Shown here in pieces: positions 1 through 7,945 of a stretch of 64,000 nucleotides of DNA. The DNA is taken from contig CAWBEX010000004.1 in NCBI GenBank assembly GCA_963787895.1, positions 1 to 64,000 on the forward strand, in the 5' to 3' direction. The notes beneath the pieces are model-generated. The model worked only from the letters and a program-made list of their open reading frames with translations, made no database searches and was not told where the DNA came from. Numbering within the stretch: the stretch's first letter is position 1; the number at the start of each line of letters is the position of its first letter. Origin of the DNA: Anderseniella sp963787895. Lineage in GTDB: Bacteria > Pseudomonadota > Alphaproteobacteria > Rhizobiales > Aestuariivirgaceae. A program made the translations under genes and the position numbers.

Positions 1-359
1 TGACACTTTCCGACGCCGCGGCCCAGCGCATCCGCCACCTGATGGAGAAATCCGGCAAGGACACCGGCGGCCTTCGCATCGGCGTCAAGAACGGCGGCTG
101 CGCCGGCATGGAATACACCATGGATTTTGTCGACGAGCCGGACAGGTTCGACGAGATGATCGAGGACAAGGGCGCCCGCGTTCTCATAGAGGCCAAGGCC
201 GTGCTGTTCCTGTTCGGCACGCAGATGGACTATGAGGTGACGAAGCTGCGCTCCGGCTTCACCTTCAACAACCCGAACCAGACATCGGCCTGCGGCTGCG
301 GCGAAAGCATCGAGCTGACCCCGGTGGATGCGAGTGTTCTCAGTTCAAACCGCACGTAG
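1..359 (+). CDS. sufA: SufA/IscA-type Fe-S cluster carrier, 5' end outside window
   Basis: A-type carrier that accepts an Fe-S cluster from the SUF scaffold and passes it to apo-enzymes in the cytoplasm. The reading frame is open from base 3, so the true start lies just upstream; an internal ATG at 42 sits too far inside the fold to be the start. The three cluster ligands are visible: a cysteine in NGGCAGM and two in the C-terminal CGCG. FNNPNQTSACGCG is the family's signature end. About 118 residues are visible, close to the usual full length. Alphaproteobacteria usually carry this type at the end of the suf operon, but no suf gene can be seen here because the window begins inside the gene. 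A second A-type carrier lies at 48.6 kb. Confidence 0.9.
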   Translation, partial: TLSDAAAQRIRHLMEKSGKDTGGLRIGVKNGGCAGMEYTMDFVDEPDRFDEMIEDKGARVLIEAKAVLFLFGTQMDYEVTKLRSGFTFNNPNQTSACGCGESIELTPVDASVLSSNRT

Positions 360-839
360 AGCGCGCATGCGCGATGCGCAAGGTTTGAGCCACCCTGAAT
401 GTCTCACGGCCGGGACACAGTAACCACGACGCCAGTGGTTGTTGCACAACTCCCAAGGCCGCGACTGCGGCCCGGGCCGGTCAGGCCCGCCCACGCGGAG
501 CCGTTGGCGAAGCCAACTGGCGTGAGCGAGATCAGCAAGAGCAAAGTTGTTGGACTTTCAAGAATGCAAATGGCGGCACTCGGCCCTGAGCTGCCTTTCA
601 CCGCCGCTCCCGATGTTGCACTGCAGCGTCACCGAACCGGCCATTCGTGCGTCCCGCAGCATTTTCGAAGGGTGAAGGTCGGCAGGGCGGACAAGGCTAC
701 TGGTGTGTTTGGTCAGTTGATTGTTAGCTTCTAACCCAGAGAAGTCATTCGCTCCCCATTGTCGGACGATAGTCCGATACGCATCGGTTGAAATTAGAAT
801 GCAGCGCCATCCCAAGTGTTGGCCGTGGCCAGATTCTGG
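360..839. other. 480-bp stretch without a convincing gene
   Basis: Short open frames exist on both strands, but none has a recognisable product, ribosome binding site or normal codon use. The sequence holds a palindrome GCGCATGCGC at 363-372 and a small hairpin TTGGC-GAA-GCCAA near 504-516. Its texture resembles decayed or dispersed intergenic DNA. I call nothing here. Confidence 0.5.
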
Positions 840-1976
840 TCAGTCCAACCCACTGACCGTTTCCTCAATCAGGCTGTCTACTAAGATCCGCATGGCCTCA
901 GTCTGGTCAGCCCCGCCTTCTAATGCTGCCTTAAACACCCGCCTTTGACGGTCAGCACTGTTGCCGTCGGCAACAATGTTGCGTATTCCCTGCAAATCTT
1001 TGTGGCAGCCTAGCTCTTGTGCGTTTTCTGAGACGAGTTCCAGCAGTTCTTCCAGCAATTCCGGACAACCAACCAACTCTGCCTTGCCAAAATCCATGAG
1101 CGGTTCTGATACACCATAGCGCTGGGCTCGCCAGCGGTTTTCGTTGACCAGGAATCGCTCATAGAGTCTCCAGCGCTGGTTTGACTTGCGCAGATGGAAC
1201 AGCATGTGTGCCAAGCATTGCACCAGAGCTGCAATGGCAAGTGCATCATCAATCCTTGGGGTAACATCGCAAATGCGCACTTCAACCGTTGGGAAACGAT
1301 CCGAAGGACGCAAGTCCCACCAAATCTTGGTGGCATCTTCAATCAAGCCTGCTGAAATCAGGGTATCCACCGCTCGTCGGTATTCTGCATGGCTGTTGAA
1401 CACCGGTGGAAGACCGGTACGCGGCAGGTTGTCAAATACACTCAGCCGGTACGAGGCAAGCCCGGTATCGGCACCCTGCCAGAAAGGAGAAGATGCAGAA
1501 AGTGCCAGGAGGTGGGGTAGGAAGTAGGACATCTGACCCAACAGGTCTATGCGCAAGTCATCATTCTCAATGCCGATGTGGACATGCATTCCGCAAATCA
1601 GCATGCGCCGTGCAACACCAGCCAGGTCGCGGGCAAGGTCTTCATAGCGCTGCTTGCTAGTGAACTCCTGATGCTGCCAGTCGGCAAACGGATGTGTGGC
1701 TACTGCAATCGGGGCCAACCCATATTCGTCGGCAATGCCAGCAATTGTCTTGCGCAAGAACACCAGGTCAGTGCGTGCTTCTGGTATCGAATTGCAAATA
1801 CCGGTGCCCACTTCAATCTGGCACTGCAGAAATTCAGGGCTGACCTTCTTGGCCAGAACATCACTGCACTCAGCCATCATTTTTTCAGGTGCCGCTACCA
1901 AATCGCGAGTGGCCCGGTCTACCAGAAGGTATTCTTCCTCAATTCCAAGAGTAAATGTGGGTGTTGTGACTACCAT
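840..1976 (-). CDS. YbdK-type carboxylate-amine ligase (glutamate-cysteine ligase 2 family)
   Basis: ATP-dependent carboxylate-amine ligase of the GCS2 family; the E. coli homologue YbdK has weak glutamate-cysteine ligase activity and an unknown true substrate. The ATG at 1976 gives 378 residues, near the family's usual 370-375. An in-frame TTG at 2015 is possible but less likely. Visible family motifs are LGIEEEYLLVD near residue 10, QIEVGTG near 50, GMHVHIGI near 130 and TVEVRICD near 240. The gene stands alone on the minus strand between two stretches of odd non-coding DNA, which suggests a separately acquired or relocated gene. The family call is firm; the substrate is not known. Confidence 0.87.
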   Translation of the reverse strand: MVVTTPTFTLGIEEEYLLVDRATRDLVAAPEKMMAECSDVLAKKVSPEFLQCQIEVGTGICNSIPEARTDLVFLRKTIAGIADEYGLAPIAVATHPFADWQHQEFTSKQRYEDLARDLAGVARRMLICGMHVHIGIENDDLRIDLLGQMSYFLPHLLALSASSPFWQGADTGLASYRLSVFDNLPRTGLPPVFNSHAEYRRAVDTLISAGLIEDATKIWWDLRPSDRFPTVEVRICDVTPRIDDALAIAALVQCLAHMLFHLRKSNQRWRLYERFLVNENRWRAQRYGVSEPLMDFGKAELVGCPELLEELLELVSENAQELGCHKDLQGIRNIVADGNSADRQRRVFKAALEGGADQTEAMRILVDSLIEETVSGLD

Positions 1977-2064
1977 TGTGAACCAAAGCCTGCCCCATAC
2001 GGTCGATATGCGCAAGCTGCCAGCTCGGGCTAGTCCATTGCTGCCGTTGATGGTTGCCGAATGT

Positions 2065-2092
2065 ATGTCTGCTAGGGGCTCACAGCGGACAT
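2065..2092 (-). other. Imperfect hairpin between hydrolase and ligase genes
   Basis: ATGTCTGCT and AGCGGACAT pair over nine positions (one wobble) around a 10-nt loop. It lies 14 bases downstream of the serine hydrolase stop and upstream of the ligase gene. No T-run follows on the minus strand, so a rho-independent terminator is doubtful. It may be a dispersed intergenic hairpin. Confidence 0.35.
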
Positions 2093-2105
2093 TGGCGGCT
2101 TAGCC

Positions 2106-3290
2106 TCACTCCCCCAAATGCCGCCGCACCGCTTCAACCATCTTCTTGTTCAGCGCGCCGGTCACCGGGTCCAGTGCCATCGGGCGGCAGGACATCTTGG
2201 CAATCACGATGCGTTCATGCGGCAATACCCAGAGGTTCTGTCCGTGAATGCCGCTGCCGAAGGCGAGCGGTTTGTCACCGCGCTCCACATACCATTTGTT
2301 GCGATAGTGCATGGTGCGGCCGGAATAGTAGGCGGCGAAATCGCCCGTGTTCCAGGCGTTGGTGTCGCCGCCGGTGAACAGGTCGTCAATCCAGCCTTGC
2401 GGAATGACGCGCGTGGTGCCGGCCATGCCGCCATCGACAATGAGCTGGCCAACGCGGGCAAGGTCGCGCACGGTCACGCACATGCCGCCTGCTGCGCGCG
2501 GCGCGCCCAGCCGGTCCACGGTTATATAGGCCGGTGAGCCTGCGCCCATCGGCTGCCAGAGGTAGTCCGACATCAGATCCGCATAGCGGGTGCCGGTGGC
2601 GCGCTCAATGATCCAGGCGGCAAGGTCGGTGTTGGGTGAAACATAGTGGAAGCGGCCGTTATGCGGGCCGTCTGTTTCGGTGAGTTGGCCAAAGAAGGAT
2701 CGCAGGTCTGAGGGGCGTTCTCCGTCGCCAAGCGGGTTCCAGCCGGTGGATTTGCGATACTCGACGATCGGTCCCGATGTTGCCTCGTAGTCCTCGGCGA
2801 ACAGGATGCCGACGCGCATGTCCAGCACGTTCTGCACCGTGGCGTTGTTCCAGGCTGTACCGCCCGCTTCCGGCACATATGCAGCGACGGGGGCGGACAG
2901 GTCCAGCTTGCCCTTGTCAGCAAGGATGCCGGCCAGCACGCCGAGCATGGACTTTGATACCGACATGAGAATGTGCTGGCGCGCCGGCTTGAGGGCATTG
3001 CGATAGACTTCATGCACAACGGCACCGTCCTGCAGCACAACGAAGCCATCAGTCCAGGTGGCATCAAGGTACTGGGCAAGGGTTTGGCCAGCGCCGAGGT
3101 CGACGTTGCTGAGATCTTCAAGCTCGGTGCCAAGCGGGCGCACATTGTCCGGGTCGTTCGGGATGTTCGCTGACGGGATCAATTCGCGCACATGAGAAAA
3201 CCCCCAGGTGCTGAAAGGGTGCTGGCGCCAGTTGGCCAGCGTTACTCTTGATTCTTCGGACGGCGGAAAGCCTTGCATCATTTGGTTCAT
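2106..3290 (-). CDS. S12-family serine hydrolase (beta-lactamase / 6-aminohexanoate-dimer hydrolase-like)
   Basis: Serine hydrolase of the class C beta-lactamase fold, closest in motif pattern to NylB-like and esterase-type members. The nucleophile motif SVSK lies at about residues 110-113 of the 394-residue product. The tyrosine motif YVSPNTDL follows at about 216. I chose ATG 3290, which has AGGA about ten bases upstream; an in-frame TTG at 3311 is the alternative. No signal peptide is visible, so it is probably cytoplasmic. That argues against a role in antibiotic resistance. The substrate could be an amide, ester or small peptide. The gene is divergent from the cupin gene, with 74 bases between their starts. 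Confidence 0.85.
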   Translation of the reverse strand: MNQMMQGFPPSEESRVTLANWRQHPFSTWGFSHVRELIPSANIPNDPDNVRPLGTELEDLSNVDLGAGQTLAQYLDATWTDGFVVLQDGAVVHEVYRNALKPARQHILMSVSKSMLGVLAGILADKGKLDLSAPVAAYVPEAGGTAWNNATVQNVLDMRVGILFAEDYEATSGPIVEYRKSTGWNPLGDGERPSDLRSFFGQLTETDGPHNGRFHYVSPNTDLAAWIIERATGTRYADLMSDYLWQPMGAGSPAYITVDRLGAPRAAGGMCVTVRDLARVGQLIVDGGMAGTTRVIPQGWIDDLFTGGDTNAWNTGDFAAYYSGRTMHYRNKWYVERGDKPLAFGSGIHGQNLWVLPHERIVIAKMSCRPMALDPVTGALNKKMVEAVRRHLGE

Positions 3291-3364
3291 CTGCTGGAGT
3301 TCCTGCGGCAAAGTGTTTTACTGTTCAGGCCACACAAGCAGACAACCCGCAGGGAAACAAGATC

Positions 3365-3772
3365 ATGGAACACTTCAAGGCAGGCAGCCGTAAAACAAAA
3401 CGCGCCCCGGCAAGCTATTTTACCGGAACCGTATGGCAGGACCCCGTCAACGAGCCTCCGGAACCCTCGCGGGCACGCAGTGCGTGGGTAACCTTTGAGC
3501 CAGGCGCGCGCACGGCCTGGCATACTCACCCGTTGGGCCAAACCCTTGTGATAACAGCCGGACTTGGCCTCTTTCAGACCCTGGGCAAGCCGGCGGTCGT
3601 GCTGAAACCGGGTGATGTAGTGTGGATTCCGCCGGGCGAGAAGCATTGGCACGGCGCAGCACCTGACAACCAGATGGTACACCTTGCCATCCATGAGGCG
3701 CTGGACGGCAAGCACATCGACTGGATGGAACATGTCAGCGATGAGGATTACATGGCGGCCACTGCGGATTGA
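3365..3772 (+). CDS. Small cupin-domain protein
   Basis: A single cupin barrel of 135 residues. Metal-binding histidines are visible in AWHTHPLGQ (first cupin motif), followed by PGDVVWIPPGEKHWHGA (second motif). This type is often annotated as a carboxymuconolactone-decarboxylase-associated cupin. Members bind a divalent metal, and most have no assigned reaction. ATG 3365 is preceded by AGGGAAACA, a reasonable ribosome binding site. It is monocistronic and divergent from the serine hydrolase. The fold is confidently assigned; the function is unknown. Confidence 0.85.
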   Translation: MEHFKAGSRKTKRAPASYFTGTVWQDPVNEPPEPSRARSAWVTFEPGARTAWHTHPLGQTLVITAGLGLFQTLGKPAVVLKPGDVVWIPPGEKHWHGAAPDNQMVHLAIHEALDGKHIDWMEHVSDEDYMAATAD

Positions 3773-3832
3773 TTGTAATCTGTCCGGCACTACCTATCTT
3801 ATGGAAAACGGTGTTTTTCCGGGGGTATTGCA

Positions 3833-4570
3833 GTGACCACACGTGACCGCAACAAATCTGACCTGAAACCCGCGACTGTCAGCCAGTCCGGAAATACACC
3901 TGCCGTGGGCAATGAGGTTGATCAGTTTCTGGCCCAGGTAAAGGCTGCTCCGGCGCGTTCAAAGGCTGGCAACGGCCGTCTGATCTTCGCCATGGATGCC
4001 ACCATGAGCCGCCAGCCGAGCTGGGATGCGGCGCTTCAAACCCAGGCTGAAATGTTTCGCGAAGCTGGCCGCATTGGCGGACTGGATGTGCAGTTGGTGT
4101 ATTTTCGCGGGTTTGGTGAGTGCAGGGCATCGAAATGGGTGTTCGATGCTGATGCGCTGGCGCGACTCATGACCACCGTTGAATGCCGTGGTGGCAACAC
4201 GCAGCTTGTCAAAGTGCTCAAGCACATTCGCAAGGAAGCCAACGCCGGAAAGGTGGACGCTGTCATATATGTGGGCGACTGCATGGAAGAAAGTGTCGAT
4301 GAGGCTTGCCAGCTAGCGGGAGAAGTGGGTCTGTTGGGTGTGCGCATGTTCATGTTCCAGGAAGGACGTGATGGCACGGCTGAGCGCGCCTTCCGTGAGA
4401 TTGCGCGGCTCACGGGGGGAGCTTTCAGCAGGTTTGATGCAAGTTCGGCCAAGCAACTGCGGGAATTGCTTTCGGCTGTAGCGGTGTATGCCGCCGGCGG
4501 GCGTGCGGCTTTGGAAAACTACGAAAAGCAAGGCAAGGGTGCCCGCGGCCTGCTGGAACAGTTGAGCTGA
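3833..4570 (+). CDS. VWA-domain protein coupled to a J-domain gene
   Basis: A 245-residue cytoplasmic protein with a von Willebrand A fold. The metal-ion-dependent adhesion site is readable: D55-A-T57-M-S59, then a threonine in GGNTQLVK, and an aspartate in YVGD. The first 45 residues look disordered. The start is GTG 3833. No signal peptide or membrane segment is seen. The stop overlaps the next gene's ATG by one base (TGATG), so translation is probably coupled to the membrane J-domain protein. I infer that the two act together, possibly in assembling or remodelling a complex. No specific function is known to me. Confidence 0.75.
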   Translation: MTTRDRNKSDLKPATVSQSGNTPAVGNEVDQFLAQVKAAPARSKAGNGRLIFAMDATMSRQPSWDAALQTQAEMFREAGRIGGLDVQLVYFRGFGECRASKWVFDADALARLMTTVECRGGNTQLVKVLKHIRKEANAGKVDAVIYVGDCMEESVDEACQLAGEVGLLGVRMFMFQEGRDGTAERAFREIARLTGGAFSRFDASSAKQLRELLSAVAVYAAGGRAALENYEKQGKGARGLLEQLS

Positions 4571-5244
4571 TGCCATATGCTTTGATTGCGGTTGCGGTTT
4601 TTCTAGCTGTGGTCTTGTTGCTGCCGAAGCTGGCTTCGGCTAATCCATCAACTGTTGCCGGGGGTTTTCGGCATTCACTGGCGGGGAGTGTTTTTGCCAT
4701 GTCGGCTTTTTTTGCATTGCGTGGCCTGTTCCCGATTGCGGTCAGTCTGTTTCTGGTGGCTTTGGCACTCTATGGCGCCCAGAAGGGTTTTGGCCGGACA
4801 CAGCGCTCCAGCGGCCAGAAATCGTCGGTTCGCACTTCTGTGTTGAGTATGTGGCTCGTCCACGACACTGGCGAAATGGATGGAGATGTTATTGCCGGCA
4901 AGTTTGCTGGCAAGCAGCTTTCACAACTGAAGCTGCCCGAGCTTATCGACCTTCTGGGTGAGTGCATTGCTGCGAAGGACCAGAGTGAGTCGCTTCTGAC
5001 AGCTTACCTTGACCGCATGCACCCGGAATGGAGAGAGCAGGGCAAACAGGCCGGTGCAGGCAGCAGCTCGATGAGCCGCGCTGATGCACTTGAGATACTT
5101 GGCCTTGAAGAGGGTGCGACAAAAAAGGAAATTCGCGCTGCCTATCGCGCGATGATGAAACAACATCATCCAGACAACGGCGGCTCGCAATGGTTTGCAG
5201 CGCGCATCAATGAGGCGAACCAGGTGCTTGGAGGCAGGCAATAA
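4570..5244 (+). CDS. Membrane-anchored DnaJ-domain protein
   Basis: A 224-residue protein with N-terminal hydrophobic segments (about residues 4-20 and 45-75) and a C-terminal J domain from about residue 168. The J domain contains the essential HPD motif in KQHHPDNGG, which stimulates Hsp70 ATPase activity. The layout (membrane anchor first, J domain last) recalls Tim14/DjlA-like co-chaperones that recruit DnaK to a membrane site. It is translationally coupled to the VWA gene upstream and followed directly by a strong terminator, so the two form a small operon. Confidence 0.8.
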   Translation: MPYALIAVAVFLAVVLLLPKLASANPSTVAGGFRHSLAGSVFAMSAFFALRGLFPIAVSLFLVALALYGAQKGFGRTQRSSGQKSSVRTSVLSMWLVHDTGEMDGDVIAGKFAGKQLSQLKLPELIDLLGECIAAKDQSESLLTAYLDRMHPEWREQGKQAGAGSSSMSRADALEILGLEEGATKKEIRAAYRAMMKQHHPDNGGSQWFAARINEANQVLGGRQ

Positions 5245-5248
5245 AAAG

Positions 5249-5287
5249 ACCCGCCGGGAGAGTGATCCCGGGCGGGTTGTTGTTTTA
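5249..5287 (+). terminator. Rho-independent terminator after the VWA/J-domain operon
   Basis: ACCCGCCGGGA pairs with TCCCGGGCGGGT (one bulged base) around GAGTGA, followed by TGTTGTTTT. It begins five bases after the J-domain stop. It may also serve the convergent carboxypeptidase gene. Confidence 0.8.
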
Positions 5288-5302
5288 GCCTTCAATGGCA
5301 GG

Positions 5303-6904
5303 TTAGCTTGATGGCGCCAGCGGGAAGCATCCAACTCCAGCACGCTTCAGTTGGCGGCAGGCAGTGCGCGCTTCACTGCGGTTCAATCCAGAGAAACGGG
5401 CGCGGTAGATCGTGTCGCCGTCCTTGCTGATTGCCATCAGGAAGGGAGTTGCGCGCTTGAGCACCGATGCGCTGGTTGCCTGCGCGTCGTCTATGCGGTT
5501 CTTCGCACCTTCCTGCGTGGGGAATGCTCCAACCTGGATGTTCCATGATGACTGATGTTCAGCCAGTTTTGTTTCCACCTTGGCCGGGTCTGTTACGACC
5601 TTGGTGCCTTTGACCGTTTCAGCGGCTGCGGTTGTTGCAGTGTTTGGATTGGGAAGCCGGGACTGATCTTTCTCCGCAGCAGCAGGTGCGGAAAGTGCCT
5701 GCGCTGCGTTGGCAACAATCAGGCTGTCAGTTTTTGTGGTGCTGGAAGGCACAACCACCGATGCGAAGGTCACGCCTTGTGCCGGCATGGCGGCGATGGC
5801 TTCACCCAGCACGTTTTGAGCAGCGGGTTTTGGCTGGTTGCTGGGGACAGGTCCTGCTGCAACACTCTGGGCGATGGCGGCAATCTGTATTTGCTCCGGT
5901 GCCTTGGCGACCTCAAAGGCCGGTTTTTCCCTTGGTATGGGCGGGTTTGCAATTGTTGGGCCTGTGTTTGCACTTGCCACAACGGATTTTGGCGCTGGTG
6001 GTTTGTAGCCGGAGGGCTTGCCTGCGACAGCGGCAACCTGGTTGCCATTGACGGTTGCCTTGGCAATGTCACGCTTGAGAATGTTGGTCATGAATGCGTT
6101 GCGTGCGCCGCCGGTGCGCCCGCCCATGACAACGCCAACGATGCGCCGGTTGTCAAGTTCACGCGAAGAGATCAGGTTGAAACCTGAGGCGCGGGTGTAA
6201 CCGGTCTTGATGCCGTCAACACCCTTCAGCCGACCCAGAAGGCGATTGTGGTTACCATACTTGCGCTTGCCATACTTGAAAGAGCGGGTTGCAAAGTGTT
6301 TGTAGTGCTGCGGAAAATCGCGCTGGATGCGCAGACCAAGTGTTGCCATGTCACGGGCAGTTGTAACTTGTTTTGGGTCCGGCAAACCGTTCGGATTTGT
6401 GAATTTGGTGCGGGTCATGCCGATTGAGCGGGCGGTCTTGGTCATTCTGTCAGCGAATGCGGCCTCAGAGCCGCCGATGTGCTCGGCCACGACCATGGCT
6501 GCGTCGTTTGCAGACTTGGTGATCAGTGCAAACATTGCGTCTCTTACGGTAATGCTGCTGCCTGCCTTGAGGCCGAGTTTGGATGGCTGCTGCAGTGATG
6601 CCTTCTTTGACACATTCATTCTGGTTGAAAAGGACAGACGGCCCGACTCGATCTCCTCGAACATGAGATACAAAGTCATGACCTTGGTCAGCGAGGCGGG
6701 GTAACGCGGGCTGTCAATGTTCTTGCCATAGAGGATTTTGCCGTTTGCAGCATCCACAGTCACGGCGCTGAAGCCGGGTGCCGCCATGGCCTTCTGACTG
6801 CCATTCGTCGAGACCATCATGGCAAGCAGCACCAACAGGGCGGCCAGCATGATTTTTTGCATGATGGTATGCGAGGATGTGCTGTTTGTTGCTGAAATAC
6901 CCAT
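5303..6904 (-). CDS. dacC: D-alanyl-D-alanine carboxypeptidase with C-terminal SPOR domain
   Basis: Penicillin-binding protein of the PBP5/6 (S11) type that trims the terminal D-alanine from peptidoglycan stem peptides in the periplasm. An N-terminal hydrophobic segment (about residues 15-42) forms a signal peptide. The catalytic motifs are complete: S71-L-T-K74, S130-A-N132 and K232-T-G234. A long Ala/Pro-rich linker (about 285-445) leads to a SPOR domain (about 450-533) beginning WNIQVGAFPTQ, which binds denuded glycan at the division site. At 533 residues it is longer than E. coli DacC because of the linker and SPOR domain. This architecture is common in Hyphomicrobiales. The ATG at 6904 precedes a plausible signal sequence. 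Confidence 0.92.
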   Translation of the reverse strand: MGISATNSTSSHTIMQKIMLAALLVLLAMMVSTNGSQKAMAAPGFSAVTVDAANGKILYGKNIDSPRYPASLTKVMTLYLMFEEIESGRLSFSTRMNVSKKASLQQPSKLGLKAGSSITVRDAMFALITKSANDAAMVVAEHIGGSEAAFADRMTKTARSIGMTRTKFTNPNGLPDPKQVTTARDMATLGLRIQRDFPQHYKHFATRSFKYGKRKYGNHNRLLGRLKGVDGIKTGYTRASGFNLISSRELDNRRIVGVVMGGRTGGARNAFMTNILKRDIAKATVNGNQVAAVAGKPSGYKPPAPKSVVASANTGPTIANPPIPREKPAFEVAKAPEQIQIAAIAQSVAAGPVPSNQPKPAAQNVLGEAIAAMPAQGVTFASVVVPSSTTKTDSLIVANAAQALSAPAAAEKDQSRLPNPNTATTAAAETVKGTKVVTDPAKVETKLAEHQSSWNIQVGAFPTQEGAKNRIDDAQATSASVLKRATPFLMAISKDGDTIYRARFSGLNRSEARTACRQLKRAGVGCFPLAPSS

Positions 6905-7246
6905 GAACCAACCTCACTGTTGTCGGCTCCAAGCTGCGGTTAGCGCTAAAGAGCCTGCGATCCCTGGCCGTTGGCGATTCGACCTGATCTTCGCACCTGC
7001 GTCCGGATGTGTTGTGAAGATGAATACCCGTGGCAGATCAGTTCTACCGGTTGGCTACGCAAGAAACGCTCACACACTGTCCATGCCGCGGAACGGCCAA
7101 ATTTGAGGAAATCCCCATATAAAGGAGGATTTCGTGACGACTTTTCGATGCCATCAGGAAACAATTATGAAGCGGTAGGCTGAATATTCCGTAAACGGCG
7201 AAGGTTAATTGATTGACCCGTGTGAGCTGGATGAAACCAATTATGT
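6905..7246. other. Intergenic region upstream of the phasin gene
   Basis: About 340 bases between the divergent carboxypeptidase and phasin genes. It presumably holds the carboxypeptidase promoter, which I could not pin down. The only notable element is a very strong Shine-Dalgarno sequence at 7121-7128, followed by a 14-codon frame (listed separately). No tRNA or known RNA was recognised. Confidence 0.5.
7134..7178 (+). CDS. Possible 14-residue small ORF with a perfect ribosome binding site
   Basis: AAAGGAGG at 7121-7128 lies five bases before GTG 7134, which opens a frame MTTFRCHQETIMKR ending at TAG 7178. The Shine-Dalgarno match is better than that of any annotated gene nearby. It could be a leader peptide or an orphan small protein, or the site could be chance. 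The phasin promoter lies downstream, so it is not a leader of the phasin transcript. Confidence 0.25.
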   Translation: MTTFRCHQETIMKR

Positions 7247-7288
7247 TGCGCTGCACAAAAAATTCTTGACATGTTTTTGTGCAGTGCA
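7247..7288 (+). promoter_or_regulatory. Inverted repeat overlapping the phasin promoter (possible PhaR operator)
   Basis: TGCGCTGCACAAAAA (7247-7261) and TTTTTGTGCAGTGCA (7274-7288) are inverted copies matching at 14 of 15 positions, separated by 12 bases. The arms flank the -35 box and the right arm fills most of the -35/-10 spacer, so a bound dimer would block RNA polymerase. TGC-rich inverted sites are known for the polyhydroxybutyrate-responsive repressor PhaR, which controls phasins in Paracoccus and Rhodobacter. Assignment to PhaR is inference. Confidence 0.6.
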
Positions 7289-7294
7289 TATATG
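7266..7294 (+). promoter_or_regulatory. Sigma-70 promoter of the phasin gene
   Basis: TTGACA at 7266-7271 and TATATG at 7289-7294 with a 17-base spacer, about 45 bases before the phasin ATG. This is one of the two best promoter matches in the window. Confidence 0.75.
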
Positions 7295-7340
7295 TCTGTC
7301 ACCGAATGACTATCGGGGTCACCAAGAAGAGGATTTTTTG

Positions 7341-7688
7341 ATGTACAAGTCGATTGAAGAAATGCAGACAGTTGCAAAAGATGGTTTTGACGCTTACGTC
7401 GCCAGCGCCAACACATTCACCAAGGGTTTCCAGACTCTGGCAACCGATGCTGCTGAATTCACCAAGAAGTCTTTCGAGGATTCTGTTGCTGTAACCGAGA
7501 AGGTTGTTGCTTCGAAGTCCATCGAGAAGGCTGTTGAACTGCAGCAGGCACATGCTACCAAGACGATCGAAGGCTGGATGGCTCAGGCCAACAAGTTCGG
7601 TCAGTTCTACATGGAAGCTGCCAAGGACGCTTACAAGCCGTTCGAAAAGCAGGTTGAAAAGTTCGCACCGAAGGCCGCTGCGAAGTAA
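7341..7688 (+). CDS. Phasin family protein
   Basis: Phasins coat polyhydroxyalkanoate granules. This 115-residue protein is almost entirely amphipathic helix and has no cysteine. Recognisable family features are the AYVASANTFTKGFQ start, VEKVVASKSIEKAVELQ-like heptad character in the middle, and a Lys/Ala/Pro-rich end (EKFAPKAAAK). The start is ATG 7341 with AAGAGG upstream; a longer in-frame extension to 7209 would run across the promoter and is rejected. It is monocistronic, with its own promoter and terminator. Codon use suggests high expression. It implies that the cell stores polyhydroxyalkanoate, though no synthase gene is in this window. Confidence 0.9.
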   Translation: MYKSIEEMQTVAKDGFDAYVASANTFTKGFQTLATDAAEFTKKSFEDSVAVTEKVVASKSIEKAVELQQAHATKTIEGWMAQANKFGQFYMEAAKDAYKPFEKQVEKFAPKAAAK

Positions 7689-7741
7689 TCTGGTCGCTTT
7701 TACCGGGGAATGCAGCCGGTTTGATACTGGCTGCTGAATGA

Positions 7742-7782
7742 AAACCGCTCGATGCCATGTGCATCGGGCGGTTTGTTTTTTG
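7742..7782 (+). terminator. Rho-independent terminator of the phasin gene
   Basis: AAACCGCTCGATGC pairs with GCATCGGGCGGTTT (one G-T wobble) around a five-base loop, followed by GTTTTTTG. It starts 54 bases after the phasin stop. Confidence 0.85.
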
Positions 7783-7945
7783 TGGTTCCACTGAATTCAC
7801 ATTGCAACAGGCGGGAAACAGTTGCACTCCCCCTCGCAACTTCCGAAACATTGCCTATATGATCTCAGATGATGAGCCGCCTTGTTGCGCGGATTGATGT
7901 TGTTGTACTGTAGTGATCAGCAGTGTGTGTTGTTCAAGAAAGACC

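Noticed and set aside
399..734. 111-codon open frame after sufA
   Set aside because: No ribosome binding site, no family resemblance and unnatural composition.
2106..3290. Antibiotic-resistance beta-lactamase
   Set aside because: No signal peptide, and the tyrosine motif follows the NylB/esterase pattern rather than class C enzymes.
5555..6187. Cysteine-rich plus-strand frame opposite dacC
   Set aside because: The minus strand encodes a carboxypeptidase with all catalytic motifs; the cysteines reflect antisense Ala/Thr codons.
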